64,000 nt of DNA from JAJRWS01 sp039831705 (GTDB taxonomy: Bacteria > Planctomycetota > Planctomycetia > Pirellulales > Lacipirellulaceae): NCBI GenBank assembly GCA_039831705.1, contig JBDOMT010000406.1:1-64000 (forward strand). The letters run 5' to 3'. Shown here piece after piece: positions 1 to 9,080 of the stretch; position 1 is the stretch's first letter, and each line of letters begins with the position of its first letter. A program made the position numbers and the translations under genes. A model generated the notes under the pieces. The model saw nothing but the letters and a program-made list of their open reading frames with translations, did no database searches and was not told where the DNA came from.

Positions 1-108
1 GACATCATCGATGAGGGCAACCGACTCGGCCGCCTGCGATGGAACCACCGCGGACAAAATGAGTAAGACGCTGATGAGGACCGATTGAATGGCCGGTAGT
101 CGTATCAT
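1..108 (-). CDS. Secreted protein, N-terminal fragment cut by window edge
   Basis: Reading leftwards from an ATG at 108, 36 codons are open to the edge of the window. They encode a typical signal peptide: a short start with one Arg (MIRLPAIQ), a hydrophobic core (SVLISVLLILSAVV) and a small-residue cleavage region ending PSQAAES. A strong ribosome binding site, GAAGGAG, lies about five bases upstream of the ATG. The mature part is off the window, so the function cannot be given; only export is supported. Confidence 0.7.
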   Translation of the reverse strand, partial: MIRLPAIQSVLISVLLILSAVVPSQAAESVALIDDV

Positions 109-227
109 AATAACTCCTTCACGTATGTCAGCTACAAAGACCAGTGTCGGTGCCACCTAAGAACATTGGAAATGCATTTTAACAGAAGGAAGCGAAGGAA
201 ACAAAGAGTCGGTTCGAAAGCACCGAC

Positions 228-1469
228 CTATTGAATATCAACCCACGCGCCTTGGACCAAAAGGGGGACCCGGTCACCAGCGTACGTCTCGGCCGTAACA
301 TCGACTTTCTCTGAAGAAATCATCATGTCGGTGTGGACGGTACTTTCGTTGCAACCTACTGCAGCAAGTTGTTCTTCATTCATACTTTCGCCACCGGCAA
401 GACAAAATTTGTAGGCCGAGCCGACCGCAATGTGGCAGGCGGCATTTTCGTCAAACAATATTTCTTCAAATACTATCCCACTTTGATAGATGGGGGAGTC
501 GATACCGACCAAGGCAACTTCTCCCAGGCGCTTGGCCCCCTCGTCACTGGCGGTGTATTCGGCAAAAGTTTCGACACCTTGGGTCGCCTGAAAATCGACG
601 ATTTTGCCTTGCTCAAAACGAAGCGTGAGCCCTTCGATCAACTTGCCATTGATAAGAAAAGGACGAGTCGCTTGTGCCGTTCCCTCGGTGGTACGCCAGT
701 CCGGTGTGGTAAACACTTCTTCGGTAGGCAGATTTGGCTCAAATTCGACCTTGCGCGGCCCCGTGTCAGTTCCCCCTTTAAACACCGCCTGCGGTGAAAG
801 GCCTACATGCAAGTCGGTTCCAGGACCCTGAAAATGAAGCGTCTTAATCTTCATCTCGGTCAACCGGCTAGCCCGACGAGCGAGCGTCTTGTTGTGATCT
901 TTCCACAACGCCAGGCAGTTGGGCTGATCGGCGCGGCAGATTCGCAGTATTTGCTCCCACAATTTGGCTTCCGCCGCCGGCCCTTCCAGATTTGGAAAAA
1001 TCTTCTGCCCCCACTTTGGAGTTGCCGCGGCAGCCACCGTCCAGTGTACCAGCGACTTGCCAATTCCCTCATCGTAAAAATATTTCACTGCCATGTGATG
1101 ATGCAGCCGAACGGTATTCATCCGCTTGGGATCCAGTTCGGCAAATAGATCAGGGTCTTCACTGCCGAGCAATTTCAGATTCGCCGCTTGTTGATCGACC
1201 AATTCGCGATACTTCACCGAGACATATTCGGGCACGTATTCCAGATCCTTCGCAGCCGATTCCAAGATTCGGAGCCGGGCCAGACGTGAGTCAGAAAAAT
1301 CGATGTTCACCATTCTGGCGCCGTGTTGGTAAGCAATCTCTGCGATCATGATTGCCAGATCTCGATGAATGACCTCGGTAGAAATGTTGACCAATTGCCC
1401 AGGTTGCACGTTCAAGCCGTGAACGACAATCAGCTCGGCATAAGTCTGTAGTTGATCGGCAAATTTCAT
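228..1469 (-). CDS. M29-family aminopeptidase (AmpS/aminopeptidase T type)
   Basis: This 413-residue cytoplasmic protein resembles the M29 metallo-aminopeptidases (AmpS, aminopeptidase T), which remove N-terminal amino acids using two metal ions. The N-terminal part (LIVVHGLNVQPGQLVNI) is the family's usual opening. The metal-binding residues seem preserved: a Glu pair in LPTEEVF near residue 250, a Glu in GEVALVG near 317, His and Tyr in AACHIAVGSAY near 345, and His and Asp in VHTDMM at about 379 and 381. These positions are close to those in characterised AmpS. Length is normal for the family. It appears to be a single gene, transcribed away from a putative FAH gene. Substrate preference cannot be read from the sequence. 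Confidence 0.88.
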   Translation of the reverse strand: MKFADQLQTYAELIVVHGLNVQPGQLVNISTEVIHRDLAIMIAEIAYQHGARMVNIDFSDSRLARLRILESAAKDLEYVPEYVSVKYRELVDQQAANLKLLGSEDPDLFAELDPKRMNTVRLHHHMAVKYFYDEGIGKSLVHWTVAAAATPKWGQKIFPNLEGPAAEAKLWEQILRICRADQPNCLALWKDHNKTLARRASRLTEMKIKTLHFQGPGTDLHVGLSPQAVFKGGTDTGPRKVEFEPNLPTEEVFTTPDWRTTEGTAQATRPFLINGKLIEGLTLRFEQGKIVDFQATQGVETFAEYTASDEGAKRLGEVALVGIDSPIYQSGIVFEEILFDENAACHIAVGSAYKFCLAGGESMNEEQLAAVGCNESTVHTDMMISSEKVDVTAETYAGDRVPLLVQGAWVDIQ

Positions 1470-1578
1470 GTTTTCCTGGTCTTGTAGACTAATTTTTATT
1501 TTGGAATTCTTTAGACAGAGTCAACAGGATCGACAAGATAAGGCAGAAGGATCCTATTGATCCTGCCAGAAAGTGTAA

Positions 1579-2391
1579 TTATGTAGCAACTTGCTCGCAC
1601 CGCACTGGATTCACCAGAGCACCAATGCCATCAATCTCGACTTCAATCGTGCTCCCTTCACGCAAGTACACGGCTGGATCTCGGGCGAACCCGACTCCTT
1701 CGGGCGTCCCGGTCAGGATCACCGTGCCGGGCAGCAGGGTAAATTGTTTCGACAGGTAACTAATCAGTTGAGGCACAGAAAAAATCATGTCCGCCGTATT
1801 GGATTCCTGCATCACTCGGCCATCCATACGCGAACGGATTGGTAATGCGTTGGGATCGATGTTCGAGTCGATCACCAGACAAGGTCCCAGTGGACAGAAT
1901 GTATCGAAGCTTTTGCCGCGGGTCCATTGTCGATCTCGATGCTTTTGACAATCGCGAGCCGACACATCATTGGCACACAGATAGCCCAGGACGTGGCCTA
2001 ATGCGTCTTCCTCCGATACATGCCTGGCACACTTGCCAATGACAACCGCAAGCTCTGCCTCAAAATCAACCTCATCCGGCGCAGCTTGTGGCAATTGGAT
2101 CGCCTCTCCCGGTGCGAGCAGCGAAGAGGTCAGCTTGGCAAATACCAATGGATGGTCTGGAATCGCTGCGCCACCTTCTTCTGCGTGCTTGCGGTAATTG
2201 AGGCCAATCGCAATGATATTGGTCGGCTCGAGTGGTGCCAACAATCGGGCCACTTCGACCACTTCTTCCGTCACAGTCAGCGGACCCAATAAATCACCAG
2301 TGAGCAGACGAGCGCTAGCCCCGACAGATGGGTCGCTCACTTCTCCCAACCGAATGATACCATCTGGATCTTCAAAGCGTATTACTTTCAA
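1579..2391 (-). CDS. Fumarylacetoacetate hydrolase-family protein
   Basis: The product is a FAH-superfamily enzyme, a group that cleaves or decarboxylates 2-oxo and fumarylacetoacetate-type acids in aromatic catabolism. The core is clear: a lid-like region IIAIGLNYRKHAEE, the metal-binding acidic cluster DEVDFEAELAVVIGK, NDVSARDCQ, and the closing GTVILTGTPEGVGFAR. I chose a TTG start at 2391 (270 residues) because GGAG stands eight bases before it and the family's KVIRFEDPDG start follows directly. A longer frame to 2499 would overlap the next gene and adds an unconserved Arg-rich tail. The substrate is unknown. Confidence 0.85.
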   Translation of the reverse strand: MKVIRFEDPDGIIRLGEVSDPSVGASARLLTGDLLGPLTVTEEVVEVARLLAPLEPTNIIAIGLNYRKHAEEGGAAIPDHPLVFAKLTSSLLAPGEAIQLPQAAPDEVDFEAELAVVIGKCARHVSEEDALGHVLGYLCANDVSARDCQKHRDRQWTRGKSFDTFCPLGPCLVIDSNIDPNALPIRSRMDGRVMQESNTADMIFSVPQLISYLSKQFTLLPGTVILTGTPEGVGFARDPAVYLREGSTIEVEIDGIGALVNPVRCEQVAT

Positions 2392-2419
2392 GGAAATTCT
2401 CCATATTGGCCTAAATCTT

Positions 2420-3001
2420 CTACTCCTCACCCCACACTCGTCGCTCCTCACCAACCACCGGTTCCCGACCCCCTCGTCTATAACCTTCGAAGATTGCATC
2501 GGCCATTCGGCGCTCTTCGAGCATCCCTACTTCGTCGCTTTTACGCCGTTGTCCCACGGTAGGCCAACCTCCCACCTCCTGGAGCTCCGGCATCATACCG
2601 ACCAATTGTTGGACCATATTCTCCGCAAGCCTTTGGATCGATTCTTTCTCGGTGCTTTCTTGTATAGAGCGTACCGTCTTCATTATTTTTAGCAAGTTCG
2701 CACGCAATTGAACCGGGGCTGACAGGGAGTGCTCGTGTTCGACTAACAAGTCGAGCAGAGGAACTTGCAATGCGGCTTGCCACCGATACAAATCTTTCAG
2801 TGAAAGATTATAAAAAGCGTCCTGCTGGGCCTTCACCTGGCTTAATGGAACCCGCATACGACGTGATGCGGTACGCAGTTTGACACCTTCCTCCTGCATG
2901 ACATCAGCAATGCGATGCAGCGGTCGACCCTGATTTAGTGGAGGCATCTGTCGACTTTCCGATACCCTCCCCCAGGCATCATGCATTTCACCTTGGATCA
3001 T
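2420..3001 (-). CDS. Hypothetical protein with helix-turn-helix-like N-terminal half
   Basis: This 193-residue protein is not one I can name. The ATG at 3001 is preceded by AGAAGGAG five bases upstream, which decides the start over a longer frame beginning at 3076. Residues about 30-75 (ASRRMRVPLSQVKAQQ followed by LSLKDLYRWQAALQVP) look like an XRE-type helix-turn-helix followed by a helical region. The rest is helical and charged, with QSTEKESIQRLAENMVQQLVG suggesting a coiled segment, and the C-terminal tail is Arg/Glu-rich. It lies just upstream of the FAH gene on the same strand, with about 28 bases between the stop and the FAH TTG, so co-transcription is plausible. A DNA-binding role is inference only. 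Confidence 0.6.
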   Translation of the reverse strand: MIQGEMHDAWGRVSESRQMPPLNQGRPLHRIADVMQEEGVKLRTASRRMRVPLSQVKAQQDAFYNLSLKDLYRWQAALQVPLLDLLVEHEHSLSAPVQLRANLLKIMKTVRSIQESTEKESIQRLAENMVQQLVGMMPELQEVGGWPTVGQRRKSDEVGMLEERRMADAIFEGYRRGGREPVVGEERRVWGEE

Positions 3002-3184
3002 GGTTTTTCTCCTTCTGCCTAAACGTTTGTGTGAAATTTCCGAAGAGGAGGCAATCATGCGATCCGCTTCTACCACTTACGCACCATTGGCAAGCAGAAA
3101 CCGCCAAGATAATTCGCCATTTCCGAAATTTCCGTGAGCATGAGTACTTATTGGCCAAACTACGTAAAAAACACTAGACAATTG

Positions 3185-3260
3185 AACCACGGAGAGCACG
3201 GAGAAAAGAACCGTTTTTAAGTCTTCTCTGTGTTCTCCGTAACTCCGTGACTCCGTGGTT
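3185..3260. repeat. Inverted repeat of ACGGAG units
   Basis: The left arm AACCACGGAGAGCACGGAGA is mirrored at 3233-3260 by TTCTCCGTAACTCCGTGACTCCGTGGTT, around a short T-rich centre. This kind of ACCACGGAG palindrome is familiar from planctomycete and verrucomicrobial intergenic DNA. The rest of 3002-3460 holds no gene I can support; it precedes the tiny basic ORF. Confidence 0.6.
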
Positions 3261-3460
3261 ATTCCTCATCTTCCCACTTCTAAAGGTGCCTTCATTAGAA
3301 TTCGGCCTTTGTATTCGTCCTGGATCTCAAGCAGGAACGCCTTGCAGTGCCCTGTATGCCGTGCTAAAATGAGCGATTCTGAGCTTCCTGGCCGCGCTGC
3401 TTCCTGGCCGCGCGATAGGGTCAGGTTCGGGTGGTCTTCTGTTTGCGGAGATAATTGACG

Positions 3461-3550
3461 TTGGGTACAAAGAAATCAGGTAAAGGTCGTCGGAAAGTTG
3501 GTCGCAAAAAGCGGCGGATGCGAGCCAAAATTCGTCATCGCAAGAAGTAG
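3461..3550 (+). CDS. Tiny very basic protein, candidate bS22/mS38-type ribosomal protein
   Basis: A 29-residue reading frame starting with TTG encodes a product of which more than half is Lys or Arg (core RKVGRKKRRMRAKIRHRKK), ending at TAG eight bases before the next gene's ATG. GGAG lies ten bases upstream of this TTG; an alternative TTG at 3455, four bases from GGAG and just after an in-frame TAA, would add two residues. The pattern of a Val-containing start followed by KKRR-M-x-K-x-x-RHRK resembles the AURKAIP1/COX24 (mS38, bacterial bS22) family of very short ribosomal proteins. It is shorter than most gene-callers accept. The family link is inference from pattern alone. Confidence 0.5.
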   Translation: MGTKKSGKGRRKVGRKKRRMRAKIRHRKK

Positions 3551-3558
3551 CCGTTTCC

Positions 3559-5931
3559 ATGGAAACGATCGCCACGAAATCAGCCCGGCTGGAATTTTCG
3601 GCGGTTCGTGACGAAGCAGGTACTGCGCATGTGAACGCGCCAGGTTGGCGCGAGGCACTATATGCCATGGGGTATCTGCATGCCGCGGATCGACCCACGC
3701 AATTGTTCTTCTCACGCGCGGTCGCCAGTGGACAAGCGGCTGAACGTATCGCCAACCAACCAGAATTATTAGAAACCGATCGTTTCTTCCGTCGTGCGGG
3801 CCTGCATCGGAACCTCGATCGAGAAGTGGCCAATCTGCCACCAGCCATACGCGACCAGTTACAATGGTATTGTGATGGCGTGAACGACGGATTGCAGGAC
3901 CATGGGCGCTCACTCCCCATGTGGGTCACCCGATTCCAGCCACGACCGTGGCATCCGACCGCGGTACTCTTGATTGGCAATCTGCTAAGTTTTGCTGGTC
4001 TGGCGGTCGGTATCCAAGAAAGCGAACGGCTGCTGCTTGAATTGGTGCAAGCGGGAATCGACCCGGAATTGCTACGCGAGTTAATGTCGCCCTATTTGGA
4101 CGACGTCGATTTCGAACATCTCTACGACATCCGCATGGAACGCCGATTGTCGGACGAAGCCTTGGAAATGCTCGCCGATCTTCCGCGCTTGGTCGGCAGC
4201 AACGCATGGGCCGTCGCCCCACGGCGCAGCGCAACTGGGCATGCCTTACTCGCCTCCGATCCACATTTGGAAGTCAATCGACTCCCGGCGATCTGGTATG
4301 AAGTCGTCCTCCGCTGGGGGGATGGGCAATACGCGATGGGAGCTACGCTACCAGGCTGTCCGCTGATGGCAGTGGGCCGTTCCTCTCAACTCGCTTGGGG
4401 CGTAACTTACTTGCATGCAGACACGAGCGACTACTTTATTGAAGACTGCCGTCCTGGTGGCGCTAGCGGATGGCAATACCGTCGGGGACAGCACGACTGG
4501 CTCGACTTCCGAGTACGTGAAGAGCAAATCGAACGCAAAGGTGCTCCACCATCGACCTTGCGAATTTATGAGAACGACCTCGGCACATTGGCAGTCGACT
4601 TAAGTTGCGGGCCAGACACAGCATCCACAGAACATTCCACTAACCATCCCAGTGAAAGCTCCGCTGCAAATCTGGAGGTAACCCCTAAGGAAGAAATAGA
4701 AACCGCTGAGGAAGAACATCCACCAAAGGCGGAAAGTGACCGACCCACTCCGCACACCGAAGCAGGTAAATACTTGTCGGTGAAGTGGATTGGCGCTGAT
4801 GAAGAGGCCGGTCGCTCGATCGGTTGTTGGCTTTCCATCATGCAGGCCACCTCCGTGCGGCAGGCAATGGATTTAGTACAGCACAATCCCCATCCCTCGC
4901 TGGTATGGGTATTTGCCGATCGTGAAGGACATATCGGGCGACAGGCCAGTGGCTGGCTTCCCAAGCGAGCTCCAGGGCACACCGGCCTGCTACCAGTCCC
5001 AGCCTGGAATCGACAAAACCACTGGCAAGGGCGTCAAGACGATTCACTACTTCCCAGCCTGTACGACCCACCCGAAGGCTATCTGGCCTGTGCCAACGAG
5101 GATCTGAATCGGGCCGGCCATTGGCTTCTCAATACTCTCGCGCTGCCAGAATACCGCAAGCGACGAATCGTTCAACGTCTCCACGCGATGCACGATGCAA
5201 CGGTAGTCGACATGCAACAATTGCAGTACGACGTGACCAGCTTGCAAGCAAGCGATCTACTCGCTATTTGGCTGCCTTTCCTGCCCGACGGTCCGCTGAA
5301 AGAGGCACTGGCCGACTGGGACTGTCGCTATCATCCGGACAGCACCAGCGCTGTTCTATTCCAGCAGCTCTATCGGCATGTATTGCTGGAAGCTTTTGGT
5401 CATGACCAGGGGATCGGCTGGCGTCGTATGTTTTATTTGTGCACACGAATGGGTTACTCGTCGATGGTGCTCACGGCAATCGATCGACTATTTCACCGAC
5501 CCAACTCACCCTGGTGGCAAGACTTGGATATGGGTCAACTCATCCGCCGAGCAGCTGGACGTGTGTCCGAATCGATGTCTCAAAAGAAACCGCAAACATG
5601 GGGCGAAGTAAATTCGTTCCACTTTGCCAATCGATTTTTCCAGCAAGGTCGTGTGGGCCGCTTGCTCGGATTCCACTCCTCTCTTAAGGCGATGCCCGGA
5701 TGCCAGGCAACGCCTTTTCAAGGTCACCTATTGGCAACTGCAACCCGCGAATCGAGCTTCGCGCCCAGCTACCATTTTGTAACCGATTTAGGAACCGATT
5801 TAGCCTGGACCAACCTACCAGGAGGCGCCAGCGAAAGTCGCTTTTCCAAATGGTATCACACCGATATCGAACGCTGGTTAACTGGCGAATATCGGGCACT
5901 GGAGAGTACGTATCCAAAGCCTGGGCTTTGA
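3559..5931 (+). CDS. Penicillin acylase-family (S45, Ntn-hydrolase) protein
   Basis: The 790-residue product belongs to the penicillin/acyl-homoserine-lactone acylase family, N-terminal nucleophile hydrolases that cleave amide bonds after autoproteolysis. The N-terminal region carries the family features RDEAGTAHV and ALYAMGYLHAADRPTQLF. The GSNAWAVAPRRSATG motif puts the nucleophile at Ser214, giving an alpha part of about 213 residues and a beta part of about 577. SDPHLEVNRLPAIWYE and AMGATLPGCPLMAVGR are typical beta-subunit motifs. There is no clear signal peptide, which is unusual for the family. An acidic, Ser/Glu-rich insert of about 55 residues (near 352-405) interrupts the beta part. 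The gene starts eight bases after the tiny basic ORF. The substrate is unknown. Confidence 0.85.
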   Translation: METIATKSARLEFSAVRDEAGTAHVNAPGWREALYAMGYLHAADRPTQLFFSRAVASGQAAERIANQPELLETDRFFRRAGLHRNLDREVANLPPAIRDQLQWYCDGVNDGLQDHGRSLPMWVTRFQPRPWHPTAVLLIGNLLSFAGLAVGIQESERLLLELVQAGIDPELLRELMSPYLDDVDFEHLYDIRMERRLSDEALEMLADLPRLVGSNAWAVAPRRSATGHALLASDPHLEVNRLPAIWYEVVLRWGDGQYAMGATLPGCPLMAVGRSSQLAWGVTYLHADTSDYFIEDCRPGGASGWQYRRGQHDWLDFRVREEQIERKGAPPSTLRIYENDLGTLAVDLSCGPDTASTEHSTNHPSESSAANLEVTPKEEIETAEEEHPPKAESDRPTPHTEAGKYLSVKWIGADEEAGRSIGCWLSIMQATSVRQAMDLVQHNPHPSLVWVFADREGHIGRQASGWLPKRAPGHTGLLPVPAWNRQNHWQGRQDDSLLPSLYDPPEGYLACANEDLNRAGHWLLNTLALPEYRKRRIVQRLHAMHDATVVDMQQLQYDVTSLQASDLLAIWLPFLPDGPLKEALADWDCRYHPDSTSAVLFQQLYRHVLLEAFGHDQGIGWRRMFYLCTRMGYSSMVLTAIDRLFHRPNSPWWQDLDMGQLIRRAAGRVSESMSQKKPQTWGEVNSFHFANRFFQQGRVGRLLGFHSSLKAMPGCQATPFQGHLLATATRESSFAPSYHFVTDLGTDLAWTNLPGGASESRFSKWYHTDIERWLTGEYRALESTYPKPGL

Positions 5932-6269
5932 ACACCTACTCCTCTCCAGCGAATGCTAGCATCACCCCAAAACCTGTCCAATTATGAAAGATATGACGAC
6001 TAGAACACTATTGATTGAGTTGACTTGTGAACCTGGACGAAGCAAAGCGTAACCGACGAGTTGTATCGTTTGGCCGGATGGTGCAGTCTGAGTTTGACCC
6101 ATTGCGCAGCATCATTCTCCGTTTGCTGACACTCGGTTCCATGGAGGAACCCACGTGTTGCCAACAGATGACCTGAGTGCCCAGGCAAGCTCCCCCGCAG
6201 CCTGAGTACGGTCGCAATTGTTGGCTTGGCAGCACGCGACACTTTGGGCAACAAGGAGGCCCCAATCTC
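5932..6269 (+). other. Leader region of barrel gene with possible 16-codon ORF
   Basis: No full gene is seen here. A short frame runs from GTG at 6155 to TGA at 6205 (16 codons) and has a good ribosome binding site, GGAGG, seven bases upstream. It could be a leader peptide of the downstream outer-membrane gene or chance. No terminator-like hairpin was noticed after it. Confidence 0.25.
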
Positions 6270-7190
6270 ATGATGTTACGACGACACCTACAGGCGATAG
6301 CCTACAGTACCGTGGTGCTAGTGGCACCACTGGCAACTGCTGCCGATGTCGATTACAGCAGCGCTGAGCAGCGTTTGCATGACTTGGAGCTGCGGCTCAA
6401 TTCACTCGAAACGGCCAGCTACAACGAGCCAAGCTGCAAAGCAGATTGTGATGCGTGCGGCTCCAACTGCGGTGATGGCTGCTGTGGTGACTGTGATTCA
6501 TGCGGCTCAGGAGTCGGCTGCGGTGACGGTTGCTGCGATAGCAACAGTTGGCTTTGCCCATGCCCGCGGCGTGTATTCAGCGCGGAATTACTGCTGTTTG
6601 CCGTCAACGATTCCGAAGTAGAGTTCAACGATACGCAGAATGATTTCAATGCGGGTCTCCGTTTGACCTACGATCGGGTCAATGAGCAAGGACGCATTCT
6701 CAGGGCGCGCTATTTCAATTTTGGCTCCACCCTGGAAACTGGGAGCAATCGGCATGAAATGGAAGAGATCGATCTCGAAATCGGCCGCCGTTTCGCCTTA
6801 CCAGGTGGTTTAAAAGGCGAGTTCACGGGTGGTATTCGTTGGGCCGAATTCAACGAACGCAATGGCATCGACTACGATAGCACATTTGGACCTTTACTCG
6901 GTGTGCAACTACGCGGTCGGGAATTCCTCCGTGGCACTTCGTTTGCCAGTCTGCGTCATTCGTGGCAGTTCGGCGATGGTAACTATAGCGGGAATGGGAA
7001 TAACGATGCTCCAGGAACCTTCAATATTACCGAAATTCAGTTTGGTCTGGAGTGGCAACGCCCAATCCGCATCGGTACCCTGGTTGCCCGAGCGGCTTTC
7101 GAAGCCCAATACTGGAGTGGAGTACAAGAGATTGACACGGAAGATATTGGCCTTTATGGCACCGCTCTCAGCGTTGGCATTGCCCGCTAA
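6270..7190 (+). CDS. Outer-membrane beta-barrel protein with coiled coil and Cys-rich linker
   Basis: The 306-residue product starts at ATG 6270, ten bases after AAGGAGG at 6253-6259. It has a signal peptide (hydrophobic AYSTVVLVAPLATAA), then a short coiled coil (AEQRLHDLELRLNSLE), then a linker with more than ten Cys in CGxxCGDGCCGDCDSCGSG-like repeats, then a region of alternating strands (FSAELLLFAVNDSEVEF onward) ending with a barrel-type last strand. This layout matches the planctomycete proteins usually filed with the Lpg1974 pore-forming outer-membrane family. The likely site is the outer membrane, with the coiled coil possibly forming trimers. A strong terminator follows. The Cys linker may form disulfides or bind metal; this is inference. 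Confidence 0.7.
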   Translation: MMLRRHLQAIAYSTVVLVAPLATAADVDYSSAEQRLHDLELRLNSLETASYNEPSCKADCDACGSNCGDGCCGDCDSCGSGVGCGDGCCDSNSWLCPCPRRVFSAELLLFAVNDSEVEFNDTQNDFNAGLRLTYDRVNEQGRILRARYFNFGSTLETGSNRHEMEEIDLEIGRRFALPGGLKGEFTGGIRWAEFNERNGIDYDSTFGPLLGVQLRGREFLRGTSFASLRHSWQFGDGNYSGNGNNDAPGTFNITEIQFGLEWQRPIRIGTLVARAAFEAQYWSGVQEIDTEDIGLYGTALSVGIAR

Positions 7191-7233
7191 GCGGCTGCTT
7201 GTTCCTCGACAGATATTCCCTGTTGTTTAACTC

Positions 7234-7273
7234 ACGGTGTGCTCGCACAATTGGTGCGGGCACACCGTTTTTT
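7234..7273 (+). terminator. Rho-independent terminator
   Basis: A 15-bp stem, ACGGTGTGCTCGCAC paired with GTGCGGGCACACCGT (one G-T pair), with a five-base loop, is followed directly by a run of T. It lies 43 bases after the barrel gene's stop. Confidence 0.85.
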
Positions 7274-7290
7274 CATTTACCTAATCTCTC

Positions 7291-7379
7291 GGCAAGCCGA
7301 ACTTTTCGGACGTGTTGGTTTGTCTATTTGTTGGGGATACGATTTGCGATACTCGAATTTCCGAAAAGATTTGTTTGCC
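7291..7379 (+). repeat. 89-bp palindromic element, copy A
   Basis: The element starts GGCAAGCCGAACTTTTCGG and ends CCGAAAAGATTTGTTTGCC, imperfect inverted repeats of 19 bases. Two further copies occur at 17259-17347 (same orientation) and 17778-17867 (opposite). The central bases are poorly conserved in this copy. The remaining gene-free DNA up to 7708 shows nothing else I can support besides the leader of the regulator gene. Confidence 0.7.
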
Positions 7380-7708
7380 TGACGGGGCTATCGCCGGCAG
7401 AGTTGATCGGAGAACATCCTTCTCATCACCGACTGTCTGTACCGATCCTATCGATCATAACACCTCACATTATCTCGTACGCCACGTCCCCCACGCATTG
7501 AGTTGACTGAGGGCAACCGGCAACGTATCTATTTCTCAGCGTCCGGTACTCAATGGGCACTGAGCCCAGGGTGAATTCTCCCCGACATCCTTGAACTGGA
7601 CGACCGTCGAGCACCTGCTCGAAACCGTTGAATATGCTTAATGATTGCGTTGAAGATGAGTCTCTTTGATTCCTATCTCAACGCCTTACACCGGGGGATA
7701 AGCACGCG

Positions 7709-9070
7709 ATGAAACACGAATCGCTGTTGCTGGTAGACGATGATCGTCATCTATTGGAATCGATGACCGAATGGCTTCGTGACCAGGGATTTTATGTCGA
7801 TGCGGTGCTTGGCTGTGCTGATGCGTTAGCACAATTAAAAAATAAAACATACGACTTGATGTTGGCTGATGTACGTCTACAGGATGGAGACGGCTTCGAT
7901 TTACTCGAACAGGCTCGTCGCTCCTATCCAGACATTCAGGTCATACTGATAACTGGTTATGGCGATGCCGATGCGGCCATCGAAGCGTTGCGAGCTGGGG
8001 CCAGCGATTATCTGACCAAGCCAATCATTGACGATGAATTGCTCCTGGCAATCGAACGGTCGCTTACGCAACGTCAGGTCCTGGAAGAAAATGCCGAGCT
8101 ACGTCGCGAACTCGACAAGCAATTTTCCATGGATCACATCGTAGGGCAAGACCCTAAGATGCAGCGCTTGTTTGAAATGATTCAAAGTGTGGCCGACACG
8201 CGAGCCACGATCCTGGTGACCGGGGAAAGTGGAACTGGGAAATCGATGATCGCGCGAGCCATCCATCGGCACAGTAGCCGCGCGGGCAAGCCCTTTGTCG
8301 AAGTCGCCTGTGGTGCACTTCCAGAAAATCTACTGGAAAGCGAACTGTTTGGACACGTGAAAGGATCCTTCACAGGAGCAACGGGCGACAAAACGGGCAA
8401 ATTCACACAAGCTGATGGTGGCACGATTTTTCTGGATGAAATCGGCACCGCCAGCCAGGCGATGCAGATCAAACTGTTGCGAGTATTGCAGGAATTGGAG
8501 TTCGAACAAGTTGGAGGAGACAAAACATTCCAAGTGGATGTGCGGGTCATTCTAGCTACCAATGAAAATCTTGAGGAAGCCGTGGCCGCTGGCCGTTTCC
8601 GTCAGGATTTGTATTACCGCATCAATGTCATCAACTTGGAACTGCCCGCATTACAATATCGAAAGGCGGATATCCCACTGCTGGCACAAACTTTCTTAGA
8701 GCAAGTCCGCGAAGATACGAACCGATCCGTGACAGGATTCAGTCTCGATGCAATGTCTGCTTTGGAAGCATATTCCTGGCCAGGTAATATTCGTGAACTG
8801 CAAAATATTGTGGAACGTGCGGTGCTACTGGGTAAGAACGAACAGATCACCGTGGCCGATCTGCCACACGACATTCTGGGAAGGGCCAGTTATACGGTTG
8901 CCCGTACGGGCAACTTAACCCTTAAAGAAGCATTGGAAGAGCCGGAACGACAAATTATTCAGGATGTGCTCGAAGCCAATAATTGGAATCGCAATGCCAC
9001 GGCAGATTCACTGGGAGTTAACCGTACTACCCTTTACAAAAAGATGAAAAAACTCGGGCTGGAAGGTTAA
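7709..9070 (+). CDS. Sigma-54-dependent NtrC-family response regulator
   Basis: This 453-residue cytoplasmic protein has three domains. Residues 1-120 form a receiver with the acidic pair DDD at 10-12, the phospho-acceptor Asp54, Thr82 and Lys104. Residues about 143-380 form an AAA+ sigma-54 activation domain with Walker A GESGTGKS (172-179), the sigma-54 contact loop GSFTGA (219-224, one residue off the consensus GAFTGA) and Walker B GGTIFLDEI (237-245). The C-terminus ends in a Fis-type helix-turn-helix (NWNRNATADSLGVNRTTLYKKM). It would activate sigma-54 promoters when phosphorylated. No histidine kinase is adjacent. A membrane protein starts ten bases downstream and is probably co-transcribed. 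Confidence 0.95.
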   Translation: MKHESLLLVDDDRHLLESMTEWLRDQGFYVDAVLGCADALAQLKNKTYDLMLADVRLQDGDGFDLLEQARRSYPDIQVILITGYGDADAAIEALRAGASDYLTKPIIDDELLLAIERSLTQRQVLEENAELRRELDKQFSMDHIVGQDPKMQRLFEMIQSVADTRATILVTGESGTGKSMIARAIHRHSSRAGKPFVEVACGALPENLLESELFGHVKGSFTGATGDKTGKFTQADGGTIFLDEIGTASQAMQIKLLRVLQELEFEQVGGDKTFQVDVRVILATNENLEEAVAAGRFRQDLYYRINVINLELPALQYRKADIPLLAQTFLEQVREDTNRSVTGFSLDAMSALEAYSWPGNIRELQNIVERAVLLGKNEQITVADLPHDILGRASYTVARTGNLTLKEALEEPERQIIQDVLEANNWNRNATADSLGVNRTTLYKKMKKLGLEG

Positions 9071-9080
9071 AAGACTCGCC

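Noticed and set aside
2392..2499. Upstream extension of the FAH gene
   Set aside because: It overlaps the next gene, has no conserved residues, and a TTG with a good binding site marks the conserved start.
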